45,956 nucleotides of DNA from DAOMNN01 sp964404505 (GTDB lineage: Bacteria > Pseudomonadota > Gammaproteobacteria > Burkholderiales > Rhodocyclaceae): assembly GCA_964404505.1 (NCBI GenBank), contig CAYOKH010000008.1, forward strand, positions 1 to 45,956, given 5' to 3'. Below, piece by piece: positions 24,075 to 34,758 of the stretch. Positions within the stretch are counted from its first letter, which is position 1. The number at the start of each line of letters is the position of its first letter. The notes under the pieces are model-generated. The model searched no databases, was not told the origin of the DNA, and saw only the letters and a list, made by a program, of their open reading frames with translations. The position numbers and the translations under genes were made by a program.

Positions 24075-24562
24075 TTCGAACCCTCCGCGCCAGGCAGAGG
24101 CGTCAGCAGCCCGTGCGCCGCCGACACCGCCATCGCCCCGCGCTTTCCTTTGTCCGGGGTCGGCTGGTGACACTCGAAGCACGTCAGCTTGACCGCGACG
24201 AAACTGTGACAGCTCTGGCAGAAGTTCTGCCTGGTGCCGACGACCGAGCCATCCTTGCTGCTCGCATGGCACTCGATGCAACCGTTCAGACTGACCGCCT
24301 CGTTGCGGATCCCCTGGCGCACCGTCCTGTCCTTCTGTTCCGCGAGCATGCGCGCATGTTCGCGACGCATCTCGTCCGGCGGTGCGACGCAGGCTTCCTG
24401 GCTCTCGATCACGACCGCCGGCCTGGGTGTGCGCCCGCCCTCCGCGGCCGTGCCCACCGTGCCCCATGCAAGCATGAGCGCCGTGGCGACCCACATCAGC
24501 GCACGACCGACCCGGACACCGCCGTATCGTCTTGCAATCGGAATCTGTGCCATGAGCATCAT
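24071..24562 (-). CDS. dsrJ: DsrJ, trihaem cytochrome c
   Basis: A 163-residue protein with a single N-terminal membrane segment or uncleaved signal (ALMWVATALMLAWGTVG) and three haem c sites: CIECH, CQSCH and CFECH. Cys58 in SQEACVAPPDEM matches the Cys reported as unusual distal haem ligand of Allochromatium DsrJ. It is the periplasmic cytochrome of DsrMKJOP. The start is ambiguous among three close Met codons (24562, 24559, 24553); the first follows AAGAGA. It is 21 bp after dsrL. Confidence 0.95.
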   Translation of the reverse strand: MMLMAQIPIARRYGGVRVGRALMWVATALMLAWGTVGTAAEGGRTPRPAVVIESQEACVAPPDEMRREHARMLAEQKDRTVRQGIRNEAVSLNGCIECHASSKDGSVVGTRQNFCQSCHSFVAVKLTCFECHQPTPDKGKRGAMAVSAAHGLLTPLPGAEGSK

Positions 24563-24583
24563 TGCATCTCTTGCCCGGCGCGC

Positions 24584-26539
24584 CTATTCGCCCATGCCCA
24601 TCTGAATGTAGCCGGTCGGGCACACGTCGCTGCAGATGTGGCAGCCGATACAGCGGGTGTAGTCGGTATAGACGTAGCGCCCGGTCGTTGCCTCCTTCTT
24701 GGGAACGCGCTTGACCGCGGTCTGCGGGCAATAGACTACGCAGTTGTCGCATTCGAAGCACATGCCGCAACTCATGCAGCGCTTGGCCTCCGCGACCACG
24801 AACTCCTCGCTCAGCGCCTCGATGCGTTCCTGGAAGTTGCCCAGTGCCGAAGCCTCGTCGAGCGTGATGAACGTGCGCTTGTTGCGCGGCGTGTAGGGGA
24901 AATGACCGAGGAAAAGGTCATCGTGCGGAATGACGTAGCGCTCGGAGCGGTTCTCGTAATTGTGGATGCCGACAGTGCTCTTGTCCGTTCCCCACATCGG
25001 CTCGGTAGCGTTGGACAGGGGCAGCCCCTTCTCCTCGACCATCTTGCGCTTGAGGTCGAAGGCATGCACGTCGATCTTCGGACGCTTCATGCCTTCCTCC
25101 CCGGCCAGGAACCGCTCGATACCGTCCGCCGCGATCGCACCGTGACCGATCGCGGTGGTCAGCAGATGCGGACGGATCACGTCGCCGCCCGCGAAGGTGC
25201 CGGGCTTGCCCTGGACCTGGTAGTTGCGATCCGTCGCAATCATGCCCCGTCCACTGTCGAATTCCTCGAGTCCGGTGAAATCCACGGCCTGCCCGATCGC
25301 CGACACGATGAGGTCGGCCTCGAGATCCTGTTCGGTGCCCTCGACCGTGCTGATCTCCAGCCTGCCACCGACCATCTTCGCCTGGCATTCGATCACGCGC
25401 AGCGCAGTGGCCCGGCCGTCGGGCCCCTTGATCAGCGCCACCGGGGCGAGCCCACCGCGGATCGCGATGCCTTCGGCCATGGCCTGCTCGACTTCGTGCT
25501 TGCTCGCCTGCATCTCGTCGAGCGAGAACACCGAGGTCAGCACCACGTCGCAGCCCTGCTTGGCCGACACTTCGGCCACGTCGTGCGCGAGGCGCCCGCC
25601 GATGGCCGACTCGAAGTCGGTCGGATTGGCGTGCTCGATGTGACCGAGCCGGCGCGCCACGGTGGCGACGTCGATCGACGTGTCGCCGCCGCCGACCACG
25701 ACCACGCGTCTGCCCACGTATTTCAGGCGGCCGTCGTTGAACGCGCGCAGGAAGGCGGTCGCAGTCACGACGTTGGGCGCTTCCGCATCCGCTATCGGCA
25801 ACGCCCGGCCCGACTGTGCGCCCATGCCGAGAAAGACCGCGTCGAACTCCGCGCGGATCTGGTCCAGCGTGATGTCCTTGCCCACATGGGAGTTCATGCG
25901 GGTCTGCACGCCGAGGTCCAGAATGCGCTGGATCTCCGCGTCGAGAATGTGCCGCGGCGTGCGGAATCCCGGAATTCCGTAGCGCATCATACCGCCGAGG
26001 TGCTCGTGCTCGTCGAAGATCGTGACGTCGTGGCCCTTCAGTGCAAGCTGATAGGCACAGGACAGGCCGGCCGGACCACCGCCGAGGATGGCAATCTTTC
26101 TGCCGCTGCGGACCTCGGGTGCCTTGTACTTGAGACCGTTGGCGATCGCATACTCGCCCAGGAAGTGCTCGACGGAGTTGATCCCGACGAAATCCTCCAC
26201 CTCGTTGCGGTTGCAGCCACTCTCGCACGGCGCCGGACACACCCGCCCCATCACCGACGGAAACGGATTGGCCTCGGTCAGGCGACGCCACGCATATTCC
26301 TGCCATGACATGTCCGCGGGCGGCTTCTCGATTCCGCGCACGATGGACAGATAGCCCCGGATATCCTCGCCCGAGGGGCAGCTTCCCTGGCACGGCGGGG
26401 TCGACTGAACGTAAGTCGGGCACTTGTGCGTGTAACTCGCCTGGAAGATCTTGTCGCGAAGCGCCCCGACTGCCACGTCGCCATCGCGGTAGCGGCGAAA
26501 CGTCAGCTTGGTCTCGGTGGTTTCGGTGTTGACTGCCAT
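24584..26539 (-). CDS. dsrL: DsrL, NAD(P)H:acceptor iron-sulfur flavoprotein
   Basis: A 651-residue protein like the GltD small subunit of glutamate synthase. The N-terminal Fe-S segment includes CPTYVQSTPPCQGSCPSGEDIRG and CPAPCESGCNR. FAD-binding is IAILGGGPAGLSCAYQLALKG and the NAD(P) site VVVVGGGDTSIDVATVARR. The C-terminus has an extra ferredoxin domain with CMSCGMCFECDNCVVYCP and CIGCHICSDVCP. DsrL accepts electrons from DsrAB in the oxidative direction and reduces NAD(P)+; its presence marks sulfur oxidisers over most sulfate reducers. The ATG at 26539 follows GGAGAAC and lies 58 bp after dsrK. Confidence 0.96.
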   Translation of the reverse strand: MAVNTETTETKLTFRRYRDGDVAVGALRDKIFQASYTHKCPTYVQSTPPCQGSCPSGEDIRGYLSIVRGIEKPPADMSWQEYAWRRLTEANPFPSVMGRVCPAPCESGCNRNEVEDFVGINSVEHFLGEYAIANGLKYKAPEVRSGRKIAILGGGPAGLSCAYQLALKGHDVTIFDEHEHLGGMMRYGIPGFRTPRHILDAEIQRILDLGVQTRMNSHVGKDITLDQIRAEFDAVFLGMGAQSGRALPIADAEAPNVVTATAFLRAFNDGRLKYVGRRVVVVGGGDTSIDVATVARRLGHIEHANPTDFESAIGGRLAHDVAEVSAKQGCDVVLTSVFSLDEMQASKHEVEQAMAEGIAIRGGLAPVALIKGPDGRATALRVIECQAKMVGGRLEISTVEGTEQDLEADLIVSAIGQAVDFTGLEEFDSGRGMIATDRNYQVQGKPGTFAGGDVIRPHLLTTAIGHGAIAADGIERFLAGEEGMKRPKIDVHAFDLKRKMVEEKGLPLSNATEPMWGTDKSTVGIHNYENRSERYVIPHDDLFLGHFPYTPRNKRTFITLDEASALGNFQERIEALSEEFVVAEAKRCMSCGMCFECDNCVVYCPQTAVKRVPKKEATTGRYVYTDYTRCIGCHICSDVCPTGYIQMGMGE

Positions 26540-26597
26540 CGTTGTTCTCCGAATGCTGATCTGGTTGTCCTGACCGGTGGCGCCTGTTTCTCGTAAG

Positions 26598-28232
<1,635 letters not shown>

Positions 28233-28233
28233 G

Positions 28234-28965
28234 TCAGGACTCCCGGTCCAGCGGTGCGGCCCACGCGGCAAGATGTCGCGCCTCGCGGGGATTGTCGACC
28301 TGGTTACGCGACGGCGAGAAAAACACGCCCGGCGCGTGGAGCAGCTTGCTCATCGGAAACACGATCATCAGCGCGGCCACGAGGGTCAGGTGGATCAGCA
28401 GCGGGCCGTCGGTGGGCAGCGGATGCACTTCGAAGCGCATCAAGCCCAGGAAGAACACCTTCACCGCCACCACGTCGGTCGGCACGAGATACTTCATCAT
28501 CAACCCGGAGGCCGCAATCAGCAGCAGCAGCCCCAGCATCAGATGGTCGGAGACGGTCGAGATGTAACGGATGCGCGGCACCACGAAACGGCGCAGCCAC
28601 AAGCCCGCGAGACCGGCGGCCATCAGGAATCCGCCGAGGATGCCGAACGGCTGCATCAGCGCGACCCACCACCACACGGGCTCGGTGAAGTAGCGCAGAT
28701 GCCGCACCAGCACCAGCGCAAGGCCGACATGGAAGATCCATCCGAGGGCCCAGATCCAGAGATTGGACTTGAACAGGCTCTCGAACAGGACCACCTCGCG
28801 CGCCATGCGCAAGGTGACGCCCAGACCGGTGGTCGGTGCCGGGGTCGTCGGAATCTTCAACGGCGCCGGAGTTCGCCAGTAATCGGCGGCCTTGTACGCG
28901 ACACCCCCGACGAGAATCACGGTAGCGGCGTAGAAGAGCAGCGCGTACAGGTAGGCGGCAATCAT
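28234..28965 (-). CDS. dsrM: DsrM, cytochrome b-type membrane subunit
   Basis: A 243-residue membrane protein of the NarI-like type, with about five transmembrane segments (for example AAYLYALLFYAATVILVGGV, WIWALGWIFHVGLALVLVRHL and HLMLGLLLLIAASGLMMKYL). Conserved His residues in GWIFHVGLALVLVRH and DGPLLIHLTLVAALMIVF are the likely haem b ligands. It links DsrK to quinone. dsrK begins one base after its stop. The 70-bp gap upstream to dsrC has a small stem CTGCGA/TCGCAG (28988-29017). Confidence 0.94.
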   Translation of the reverse strand: MIAAYLYALLFYAATVILVGGVAYKAADYWRTPAPLKIPTTPAPTTGLGVTLRMAREVVLFESLFKSNLWIWALGWIFHVGLALVLVRHLRYFTEPVWWWVALMQPFGILGGFLMAAGLAGLWLRRFVVPRIRYISTVSDHLMLGLLLLIAASGLMMKYLVPTDVVAVKVFFLGLMRFEVHPLPTDGPLLIHLTLVAALMIVFPMSKLLHAPGVFFSPSRNQVDNPREARHLAAWAAPLDRES

Positions 28966-29035
28966 GGTGAGGGCGCGAACGAGAACCCTGCGAGCGGCGC
29001 TGACGCGACGTTCGCAGTGCCTTCAGTCCGAATGA

Positions 29036-29371
29036 TCAGACGCAGCCGGTCGGCTTGGGCAGGCCGGCGATCTTGCACGCCTGTTTGGCAGGACCGTACG
29101 GGAACAGCTCGTAGAGGTACTGGCTGTTGCCCTTGTCCGCACCGAGCTTCTTTCCGATCGCCTTGGTCAGCACGCGCACTGCGGGCGCGATCTGGTATTC
29201 CTCGTAGTATTCGCGCAGGAAGTTCACCACTTCCCAGTGCTGATCGCTCATCTCCACGTTCTCCGTAGCCGCGATGTGGTTGGCTACATCCACGCTCCAG
29301 TCGGCGAGAGTGGTCAGATAGCCCTCTTCGTCGGTCTCGTAGCTCTTTCCGTTCACTTCGATGGTGGACAT
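29036..29371 (-). CDS. dsrC: DsrC, sulfur-trafficking protein with two C-terminal Cys
   Basis: A 111-residue DsrC/TusE-fold protein. The flexible C-terminal arm reads CKIAGLPKPTGCV, with the two Cys in the C-x10-C arrangement and the penultimate Cys position diagnostic of true DsrC. Sulfane sulfur is carried between these Cys as a trisulfide, delivered by DsrEFH/TusA and oxidised by DsrAB with DsrMKJOP. YLYELFPYGPAKQACKI is the usual end. The start at 29371 follows AGGAGAC. It sits between dsrH and dsrM. Compare the cysteine-less copy at 35442. Confidence 0.97.
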   Translation of the reverse strand: MSTIEVNGKSYETDEEGYLTTLADWSVDVANHIAATENVEMSDQHWEVVNFLREYYEEYQIAPAVRVLTKAIGKKLGADKGNSQYLYELFPYGPAKQACKIAGLPKPTGCV

Positions 29372-29431
29372 GTTGTCTCCTTGAAAAATCTCTTGCAGCA
29401 GCAATGGTCTGACTGCGCCCGCAGCGCGCGC

Positions 29432-29728
29432 TTACAGCCAGGACTGACAGTTCGGATGGGACGCGACGAGATCGACGAATCCCCCGTAATCCACAGTTTC
29501 GACCTTGTCGATGACGCGGTCGTGGACACCTCGTGCCTCGAGATCGGGCAGGAGCGCATAGACCTTGAAACGTCGCGCCGCCTCCTCGATCTTCGACGCG
29601 CCCGCATGGCCGCGGGTCGCAGCATAGACGGCATCCTCTATCAGCAGAATGCTTCCCTCACTGGCCACCCTGAGGCAGGATTCGAGCGAATTGCGCTCCA
29701 GCGGCGACTTGTTGATGATGTGCAGCAT
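29432..29728 (-). CDS. dsrH: DsrH subunit of the DsrEFH sulfurtransferase
   Basis: A 98-residue TusB/DsrH-fold protein (MLHIINKSPLERNSLESCLR, then ILLIEDAVYAATRG and VYALLPDLEARGV). DsrH pairs with DsrE and DsrF in an E2F2H2 hexamer. A Cys sits at residue 18 in LESCLR. The gene is 9 bp after dsrF and 60 bp before dsrC. The TusBCD set in enterobacteria modifies tRNA; here the operon fixes the oxidative role. Confidence 0.94.
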   Translation of the reverse strand: MLHIINKSPLERNSLESCLRVASEGSILLIEDAVYAATRGHAGASKIEEAARRFKVYALLPDLEARGVHDRVIDKVETVDYGGFVDLVASHPNCQSWL

Positions 29729-29737
29729 GCATCCTCC

Positions 29738-30112
29738 TCAGAAGCTCAGCACCACGTCCTGGGTTTCCATGAGGGCGCCCATCTCTTCCCGCGACAGCAC
29801 CGTGACCGGCACCAGCAGATCGTCTTCGGTCAGCGCGCGCGCCTCGAGGGATTCACGCTCGACATAGAGTTTCTCGATATCGTAGCCTTCGAGCGCCCGA
29901 TACGTGGGCGAGAAGTTCTTGTTCTCGATGCCCTTGGTCTGCTGCCCGCGCTTGAGTTGATATACCCCGTCGTCCATGAATACGACCGACACATCCTGAT
30001 CGAATGCGGCGGTGATCAGTACGACCTCCAGCGATTCCAGCGCATAGACGGTCCCGTACGGCGCCCTGCGATTGACGAACATGAATTTCTTGATGGAACC
30101 CGGATCGCTCAC
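29738..30112 (-). CDS. dsrF: DsrF subunit of the DsrEFH sulfurtransferase
   Basis: A 124-residue TusC/DsrF protein beginning at a GTG at 30112 (MSDPGSIKKFMFVNRRAPYG). AGGAGG lies eight bases before it, whereas the next ATG (MFVNRR) would cut the first strand. The core ALESLEVVLITAAFDQDVSVVFMDDGVYQL matches the family. It is structural rather than catalytic in DsrEFH. It lies 13 bp after dsrE and 9 bp before dsrH. Confidence 0.93.
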   Translation of the reverse strand: MSDPGSIKKFMFVNRRAPYGTVYALESLEVVLITAAFDQDVSVVFMDDGVYQLKRGQQTKGIENKNFSPTYRALEGYDIEKLYVERESLEARALTEDDLLVPVTVLSREEMGALMETQDVVLSF

Positions 30113-30125
30113 TTCGCCTGCCTCC

Positions 30126-30485
30126 TCAGTCGCCGAACACAACCAGCCGGTCGGATTGAATCCCCGACTCGACCAGTTGCCCCAGACCGGATATGCGGAA
30201 CCCGGTAGCGAGATTCTCGTCCTTGATACCGCGACGCAGCGCGGCGGCGACACAAACCACGAGGTCGACACCGTGCTCCTCCGCAAGCTTCGTCCACCGC
30301 TGGACGATGTTGCGGTCGTCCTGCGGAGGCTCAGTCAGCTTGGTGGCGTTGTTGACCCCGTCGTGGTAGAAGAACACCCGGTCCACCTCGTGCCCGCGCT
30401 CGATAACCGCCTTGCAGAACAGGTAAGCCGAGTCGCTCGCCTGGTGCTGGTAAGGCCCCTCGTTGATCATGATTCCGAACTTCAT
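30126..30485 (-). CDS. dsrE: DsrE, active-site subunit of DsrEFH
   Basis: A 119-residue TusD/DsrE protein. The N-terminus MKFGIMINEGPYQHQASDSAY and the active-site Cys in VDLVVCVAAALRRGI (about residue 78, the position of Cys78 in Allochromatium DsrE) are clear. The Cys forms a persulfide and passes sulfane sulfur to DsrC, possibly receiving it from TusA. It lies 21 bp after dsrB and 13 bp before dsrF. Confidence 0.95.
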   Translation of the reverse strand: MKFGIMINEGPYQHQASDSAYLFCKAVIERGHEVDRVFFYHDGVNNATKLTEPPQDDRNIVQRWTKLAEEHGVDLVVCVAAALRRGIKDENLATGFRISGLGQLVESGIQSDRLVVFGD

Positions 30486-30506
30486 GAACAGTCCTCGTGC
30501 GCGCCG

Positions 30507-31583
30507 TCAGAAGCGGATATGGGTCGACGCGTTGAGGTTCACACGCGCACCCCGCCAGTCGTCGATCAGGTACTTCGTGAAGGGCAAGCCGGTCTTCTCG
30601 AAGAATCGGGGCCAGCCGATCCGCTCCACCCAGTCGGACAGGCGCTCCCACGGGCGCGCATCCTCCTTGTAGGTGTACAGAATCTTCTTCACGACCTCGG
30701 AGACTTCGGGCCAGCGCGGCGGATTGTTCGGAACCCCGGCGGCGACCATCTTCATGAAGGTCGGCCTCGCACGCGCATTGGAGTTCTTTCCGCCAACCCA
30801 GATTGCGAACTTTGAATGCTCCGGATCGTTGATCTGCATCGGTGGACACGGCGGATAGCAGGCACCGCAGCAGATGCACTTGACCTCATCCACTTCGAGC
30901 GAGGGCTTGCCATTCACCAGTGCCGGACGGATCGCCGCGACCGGGCAACGTGCCACGACGGAAGGCCGCTCGCACATGTTGGCGACGAGATCGTGGTTGA
31001 TCTTGGGCGGCTTGGTGTGCTGCATCACGATCGCGATATCCGCCTGCCCGCCGCAGTTGATCTCGCAGCAGGACGTCGACAGGTGCACGCGGTTGGGCAT
31101 TTCCTCGCGACGGAACTCCTCATAGAGATCATCCATCAGTGCCTTCACCGCACCCGATGCATCCGTGCCCGGAATGTCGCAGTGCAGCCAGCCCTGGGTA
31201 TGGGCGATCATCGAAACCGAATTGCCGGTTCCGCCGACCGGAAATCCCTCGCCTTCGAGCTTCTCGATCAGCGGGCCGACCTTGTCGAAAGACGAGACCA
31301 TGAACTCGATGTTCGAGCGGATCGTGAAACGTACGTGACCCTCGGCGTACTGGTCCGCGATGTCGCACAGCTTGCGGATGGTCCACACGTCCATCTGGCG
31401 CTGCGTGCCGGCACGCACCGACCATACTTCGTCGCCCGTGTGCGACACATGATGCAGCACGCCGGGACGGGGCCGGTCGTGGTATTTCCAGTTTCCGTGG
31501 TTCTTCGCCAGTAGCGGATGGAGAAACTGCCGACTGTCCGGCACGCCGCATTCGACGGGGCGCCGCAATTGTGCTTGGGCCAT
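30507..31583 (-). CDS. dsrB: Reverse-type dissimilatory sulfite reductase, beta subunit
   Basis: A 358-residue DsrB. Sirohaem/[4Fe-4S] residues are in STSCCEINCGGQADIAIVMQ, and the ferredoxin insertion has CICCGACYPPCPPMQI. RFTIRSNIEFMVSSFDKVGP and the C-terminal FFEKTGLPFTKYLIDDWRG are characteristic. It pairs with DsrA in an alpha2beta2 cytoplasmic enzyme that, in the oxidative direction, converts DsrC-bound sulfur to sulfite. The start at 31583 is 14 bp after dsrA with a GAGGAGAG site. Oxidative type is inferred from the accompanying dsrEFH and dsrL. Confidence 0.97.
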   Translation of the reverse strand: MAQAQLRRPVECGVPDSRQFLHPLLAKNHGNWKYHDRPRPGVLHHVSHTGDEVWSVRAGTQRQMDVWTIRKLCDIADQYAEGHVRFTIRSNIEFMVSSFDKVGPLIEKLEGEGFPVGGTGNSVSMIAHTQGWLHCDIPGTDASGAVKALMDDLYEEFRREEMPNRVHLSTSCCEINCGGQADIAIVMQHTKPPKINHDLVANMCERPSVVARCPVAAIRPALVNGKPSLEVDEVKCICCGACYPPCPPMQINDPEHSKFAIWVGGKNSNARARPTFMKMVAAGVPNNPPRWPEVSEVVKKILYTYKEDARPWERLSDWVERIGWPRFFEKTGLPFTKYLIDDWRGARVNLNASTHIRF

Positions 31584-31597
31584 GACCGTTGCTCTCC

Positions 31598-32893
31598 TCA
31601 GGCTGCGTTCTTCTTGGCGTTGATCTTTGCGACTTCCTCGTCCCACCCGTCCATCCGGACATAGGGGTTGGTACGCGGACAGGCCACCATGTTCGCATCG
31701 ACGTCGATCTCGAGGGCTTCGAGGAAGTTCACCAGACCGATACGCTCGATCATCTCGCCGGTCCGCTCGTGCTCGAGGGCGTTCTCCGCAAAGAAGTCGA
31801 TGACCTTCTGGCCCAGTTCGACAAGTTTTTCCATGTCTTCGTCGGTTTCCAGCTTCATGAACGGCACGACGACGGTGCCCATCAGATCGCCGATCTTGAG
31901 GGTGCGCTTGCCGCCGACCAGGATGGTCGCGCCCTTGTCGTTGCCCGGGGCGAGTCCGCCGGTGATGACGTTGATGCAATGCATGCAGCGCACGCAGTCG
32001 CGATTGTCGATCTCGAGGGCCTGGGTGTCGTTGATCTTCACCGACGAGATCGCCGCATCGGTACGCACGTCGGACGCATTCTTGATCTGGATCGCCTTGG
32101 TCGGGCAGCGCGCCACCACGTCATTGACCAGATCGTTCATCCCGTGCTGATCGAAGTATTTGCGCACCAGTGCCTCGTCGGTCCGGATATTGTCACGCCA
32201 GGTGCCGATGATCGCCATGTCGGAGCGCTGAATCGAGTTCATGCAGTCGTTCGGACAACCCGAGAACTTGAACTTGAACTTGTACGGCAGCGAAGGACGA
32301 TGGATGTCGTCGAGAAAACTGTTGATCACCGTCCGGTGTGCCTTGGCCTCGTCGTAACAGGATTGCTCGCAGCGCGCCGCTCCGACGCAGGACATCGCGG
32401 TCCGCACCGCGGGCCCGGCACCCCCGAGGTCGAAGCCCATCTCGTTGATCTCGTCGAACGCCTTCTGCACGTTTTCGGTCGTACAGCCCTGGAACATGAT
32501 GTCGCCCGACTGGCCATGCAGCGCGATCAGGCCGCTGCCGTGACGCTCCCACACGTCGCAGAACTTGCGCAACAGTTCGGTCGTGTAGTGCATCCCCGGC
32601 GGTGGCATCACGCGCAGCGTATGAAACTCCGCCGCATCCTTGAACACCGGCTTACCATTCTCGTCCTTGAGTTCGGTAAAGCGCGGGATCACGCCGCCAC
32701 CGTAGCCGACCACGCCGACCGTTCCGCCCTTCCAGTAACCCTTGCGCGTGCGGTACGATGTTTCCAGCTGGCCGAGAACGTCGACCACGTAGTCCTTGTC
32801 CTGGGCCAGCCGCTTGAGGCCGGTAACGAAACTCGGCCAGGGGCCGCTTTCCAGTTCGTCCAGCATTGGGGTGGGGTGTGCTTTCTTAGCCAT
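31598..32893 (-). CDS. dsrA: Reverse-type dissimilatory sulfite reductase, alpha subunit
   Basis: A 431-residue DsrA. Sirohaem-proximal Cys are in CVGAARCEQSC (C-x5-C) and FSGCPNDCMN (C-x3-C), and the ferredoxin insertion is CVRCMHCINVITGG. SGDIMFQGCTTENVQKAFDEI and FDQHGMNDLVNDVVARCP fit the family. It is the first gene of the operon, with GACGAGGAGACGG before the ATG at 32893, so a promoter must lie in 32894-33219. It shows no truncation or unusual substitution. Confidence 0.97.
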   Translation of the reverse strand: MAKKAHPTPMLDELESGPWPSFVTGLKRLAQDKDYVVDVLGQLETSYRTRKGYWKGGTVGVVGYGGGVIPRFTELKDENGKPVFKDAAEFHTLRVMPPPGMHYTTELLRKFCDVWERHGSGLIALHGQSGDIMFQGCTTENVQKAFDEINEMGFDLGGAGPAVRTAMSCVGAARCEQSCYDEAKAHRTVINSFLDDIHRPSLPYKFKFKFSGCPNDCMNSIQRSDMAIIGTWRDNIRTDEALVRKYFDQHGMNDLVNDVVARCPTKAIQIKNASDVRTDAAISSVKINDTQALEIDNRDCVRCMHCINVITGGLAPGNDKGATILVGGKRTLKIGDLMGTVVVPFMKLETDEDMEKLVELGQKVIDFFAENALEHERTGEMIERIGLVNFLEALEIDVDANMVACPRTNPYVRMDGWDEEVAKINAKKNAA

Positions 32894-33219
32894 GAACCGT
32901 CTCCTCGTCGTCCGGCTGCCGGCACAGGCGCCGTAATAGTCCCGTGCGAATGCCCGGGTTCGGTGCCCGGATCCACACAGCCTTTAGAGGTCAATCGTAC
33001 GACCGGCCGCGCCAGACAACTATCCCTCTGGTCGGTAACAGGGACCACGCCATACGGGGGGGGTGGAACAGCTACCCGAACGGAGTATCGAACCATCCCT
33101 CACCGCGGCTATAGACCGCACTTGCGCGTCACGTGCCTAATGTTACCTCCTGACAGGGGCCTGGCGGCCCGCCATCGGCCTCAGACCCCGCAGAGAAAGC
33201 ATGAGCAAGGAGGAGATAC
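32894..33219. promoter_or_regulatory. Divergent promoter region, dsrA and sulfide:quinone reductase
   Basis: A 326-bp gap between dsrA (minus) and the SQR gene (plus). Visible items are a run of eight G at 33056-33063, TCCCT(12)AGGGA around 33023-33044 and AT-richer CCTAATGTTACC at 33135-33146. I see no clear sigma-70 boxes and no full copy of the CCCATGTG motif. No gene is seen in it. The dsr operon of 12.7 kb presumably starts here. Confidence 0.45.
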
Positions 33220-34500
33220 GTGGCGCACATCGTCATCGTCGGCGCAGGTATCGGCGGCATGCCCATGGCCTACGAGATGCGGGACCTGGCGCGCCCTTCC
33301 GACACCATCACCGTGATCGGCAATGCGCCACGCTTTCACTTCGTTCCGAGCAATCCATGGGTGGCAGTCAGCTGGCGCAGCCGCAGCGACATCGAAGTCG
33401 ATGTCGCGCCGGCGCTCGCACGCCGCAGGATAGGTTTCACGACCGTGGGCGCGAAGCGCATCCACCCGCACGAGAATCGCGTCGAACTCGGCGACGGCAG
33501 CAGCCTCTCCTACGACTACCTTGTCCTGGCAACCGGTCCGGCGCTCGCGTTCGACGAGATTCCCGGCCTCGGCCCGGCCACCCAGGGTGGCTTTACGCAG
33601 TCGATCTGCAACGTCGAACATGCGGTCGAGGCCGAGATTGGCTGGCGTACCTTCATCCGGGCGCCCGGCCCGATCGTCGTTGGCGCCGCACAGGGCGCAT
33701 CGTGCTTCGGGCCCGCCTACGAATTCGCGATGATCATGGACACCGATCTGCGCCGACGCAAGCTGCGCGACCAGGTCCCGATCACCCTCGTCACCCCCGA
33801 ACCCTATATCGGACACCTCGGTCTCGGGGGCGTGGGCGACTCCAGGGGGCTGCTCGAGTCGATCCTGCGCAGTCGCCACATCAAGTGGATCTGCAACGCC
33901 CGAACGACCCGGGTCGAGGCCGACGTGATGCATGTCACCGAGCACGACGAGGACGGCAATCCGAAGCGCGAACACGCCCTGCCGTTCCGCTACTCGATGA
34001 TGCTGCCCGCCTTCAGGGGCGTCGACGCGGTGTTCGGGATCGAAGGACTGACCAATCGCCGCGGGTTCATCCTGATCGATGAACATCAGCGCAACCCGAC
34101 CTTCAGAAACGTCTTCGCCGTGGGTGTGTGCGTGAGCATTCCCCCGGTGGAAACAACGCCGGTCCCTACCGGCGCCCCCAAGACCGGCTACATGATCGAG
34201 TCGATGGCGACCGCCGCCGCACACAACATCCGCGCGCTCCTCGACGGCCAGCAGCCGTCCAAGCACGCGACGTGGAACGCCGTATGTCTCGCGGACTTCG
34301 GTGACTCCGGCGCTGCCTTCGTGGCGCTGCCGCAGATTCCACCCCGCAACGTCAATTGGTTCTCCCAGGGAAAGTGGGTCCATCTGGCGAAGATCGCGTT
34401 CGAGAAGTATTTTCTGCGCAAGATGCGCAACGGCACATCCGAGCCTGCTTTCGAGAAGAACGTACTCAAGGTCCTCGGTATCATGAAGCTGAAACCCTGA
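33220..34500 (+). CDS. sqr: Sulfide:quinone reductase-type flavoprotein
   Basis: A 426-residue FAD protein of the sulfide:quinone oxidoreductase family. The FAD motif is HIVIVGAGIGGMPMAYEMRD. Cys130 (QSICN), Cys162 (GASCFGPAYEF) and Cys356 (NAVCLADFG) fall within two residues of the three catalytic Cys of the Acidithiobacillus enzyme (128, 160, 356). The C-terminal amphipathic region (WVHLAKIAFEKYFLRKM) would bind the membrane. It takes electrons from sulfide to quinone and makes polysulfide. The GTG at 33220 follows AAGGAGGAG. It leads a six-gene plus-strand cluster divergent from dsrA. Confidence 0.9.
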   Translation: MAHIVIVGAGIGGMPMAYEMRDLARPSDTITVIGNAPRFHFVPSNPWVAVSWRSRSDIEVDVAPALARRRIGFTTVGAKRIHPHENRVELGDGSSLSYDYLVLATGPALAFDEIPGLGPATQGGFTQSICNVEHAVEAEIGWRTFIRAPGPIVVGAAQGASCFGPAYEFAMIMDTDLRRRKLRDQVPITLVTPEPYIGHLGLGGVGDSRGLLESILRSRHIKWICNARTTRVEADVMHVTEHDEDGNPKREHALPFRYSMMLPAFRGVDAVFGIEGLTNRRGFILIDEHQRNPTFRNVFAVGVCVSIPPVETTPVPTGAPKTGYMIESMATAAAHNIRALLDGQQPSKHATWNAVCLADFGDSGAAFVALPQIPPRNVNWFSQGKWVHLAKIAFEKYFLRKMRNGTSEPAFEKNVLKVLGIMKLKP

Positions 34501-34514
34501 GGAGAGCCCCCGGC

Positions 34515-34745
34515 ATGTCGCAGAATGAACCCCTGCTCGAACTGAAAGTCCCGTTCGGCGTGCAGACGATCCAACTGCACGAGACGCGATTCGACGGCAC
34601 TTCCGTGAGGCTGTTGCGCGTGCGCATTCGCGAAGGCAGACGCTTCACGGTGTTCGACATCGACGCAGTCACGGCACGGACCTGGGGTGAGACCATGACC
34701 CGGTGGGCAGACCGCCAGACGGCGCAGGGGGACCATCCAACGTGA
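34515..34745 (+). CDS. Small conserved protein (possibly DUF6967 family)
   Basis: A 76-residue acidic/basic mixed protein without Cys or membrane segment. Its central sequence SVRLLRVRIREGRRFTVFDI is regular and protein-like, and it is flanked by LELKVPFGVQTIQLHETRF and ARTWGETMTRWADRQ. I recall DUF6967 proteins with a similar LRVRIREGRRFT core; this is a memory-based guess. It lies 14 bp after the SQR gene and 13 bp before the Cas6-like gene, so it is surely co-transcribed. Function is unknown. Confidence 0.75.
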   Translation: MSQNEPLLELKVPFGVQTIQLHETRFDGTSVRLLRVRIREGRRFTVFDIDAVTARTWGETMTRWADRQTAQGDHPT

Positions 34746-34758
34746 ACGCAGGACGGCG

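Noticed and set aside
24008..26308. A 766-codon plus-strand frame
   Set aside because: Antisense to dsrL, dsrJ and dsrO, whose cofactor motifs are all intact.
28988..29017. CTGCGA/TCGCAG stem after dsrC as an attenuator
   Set aside because: Only six paired bases with an 18-base loop; common by chance at this GC content.
33056..33063. Run of eight G upstream of the SQR gene as a phase-variation tract
   Set aside because: It is non-coding and about 160 bp from the start codon; one short run alone is weak evidence.
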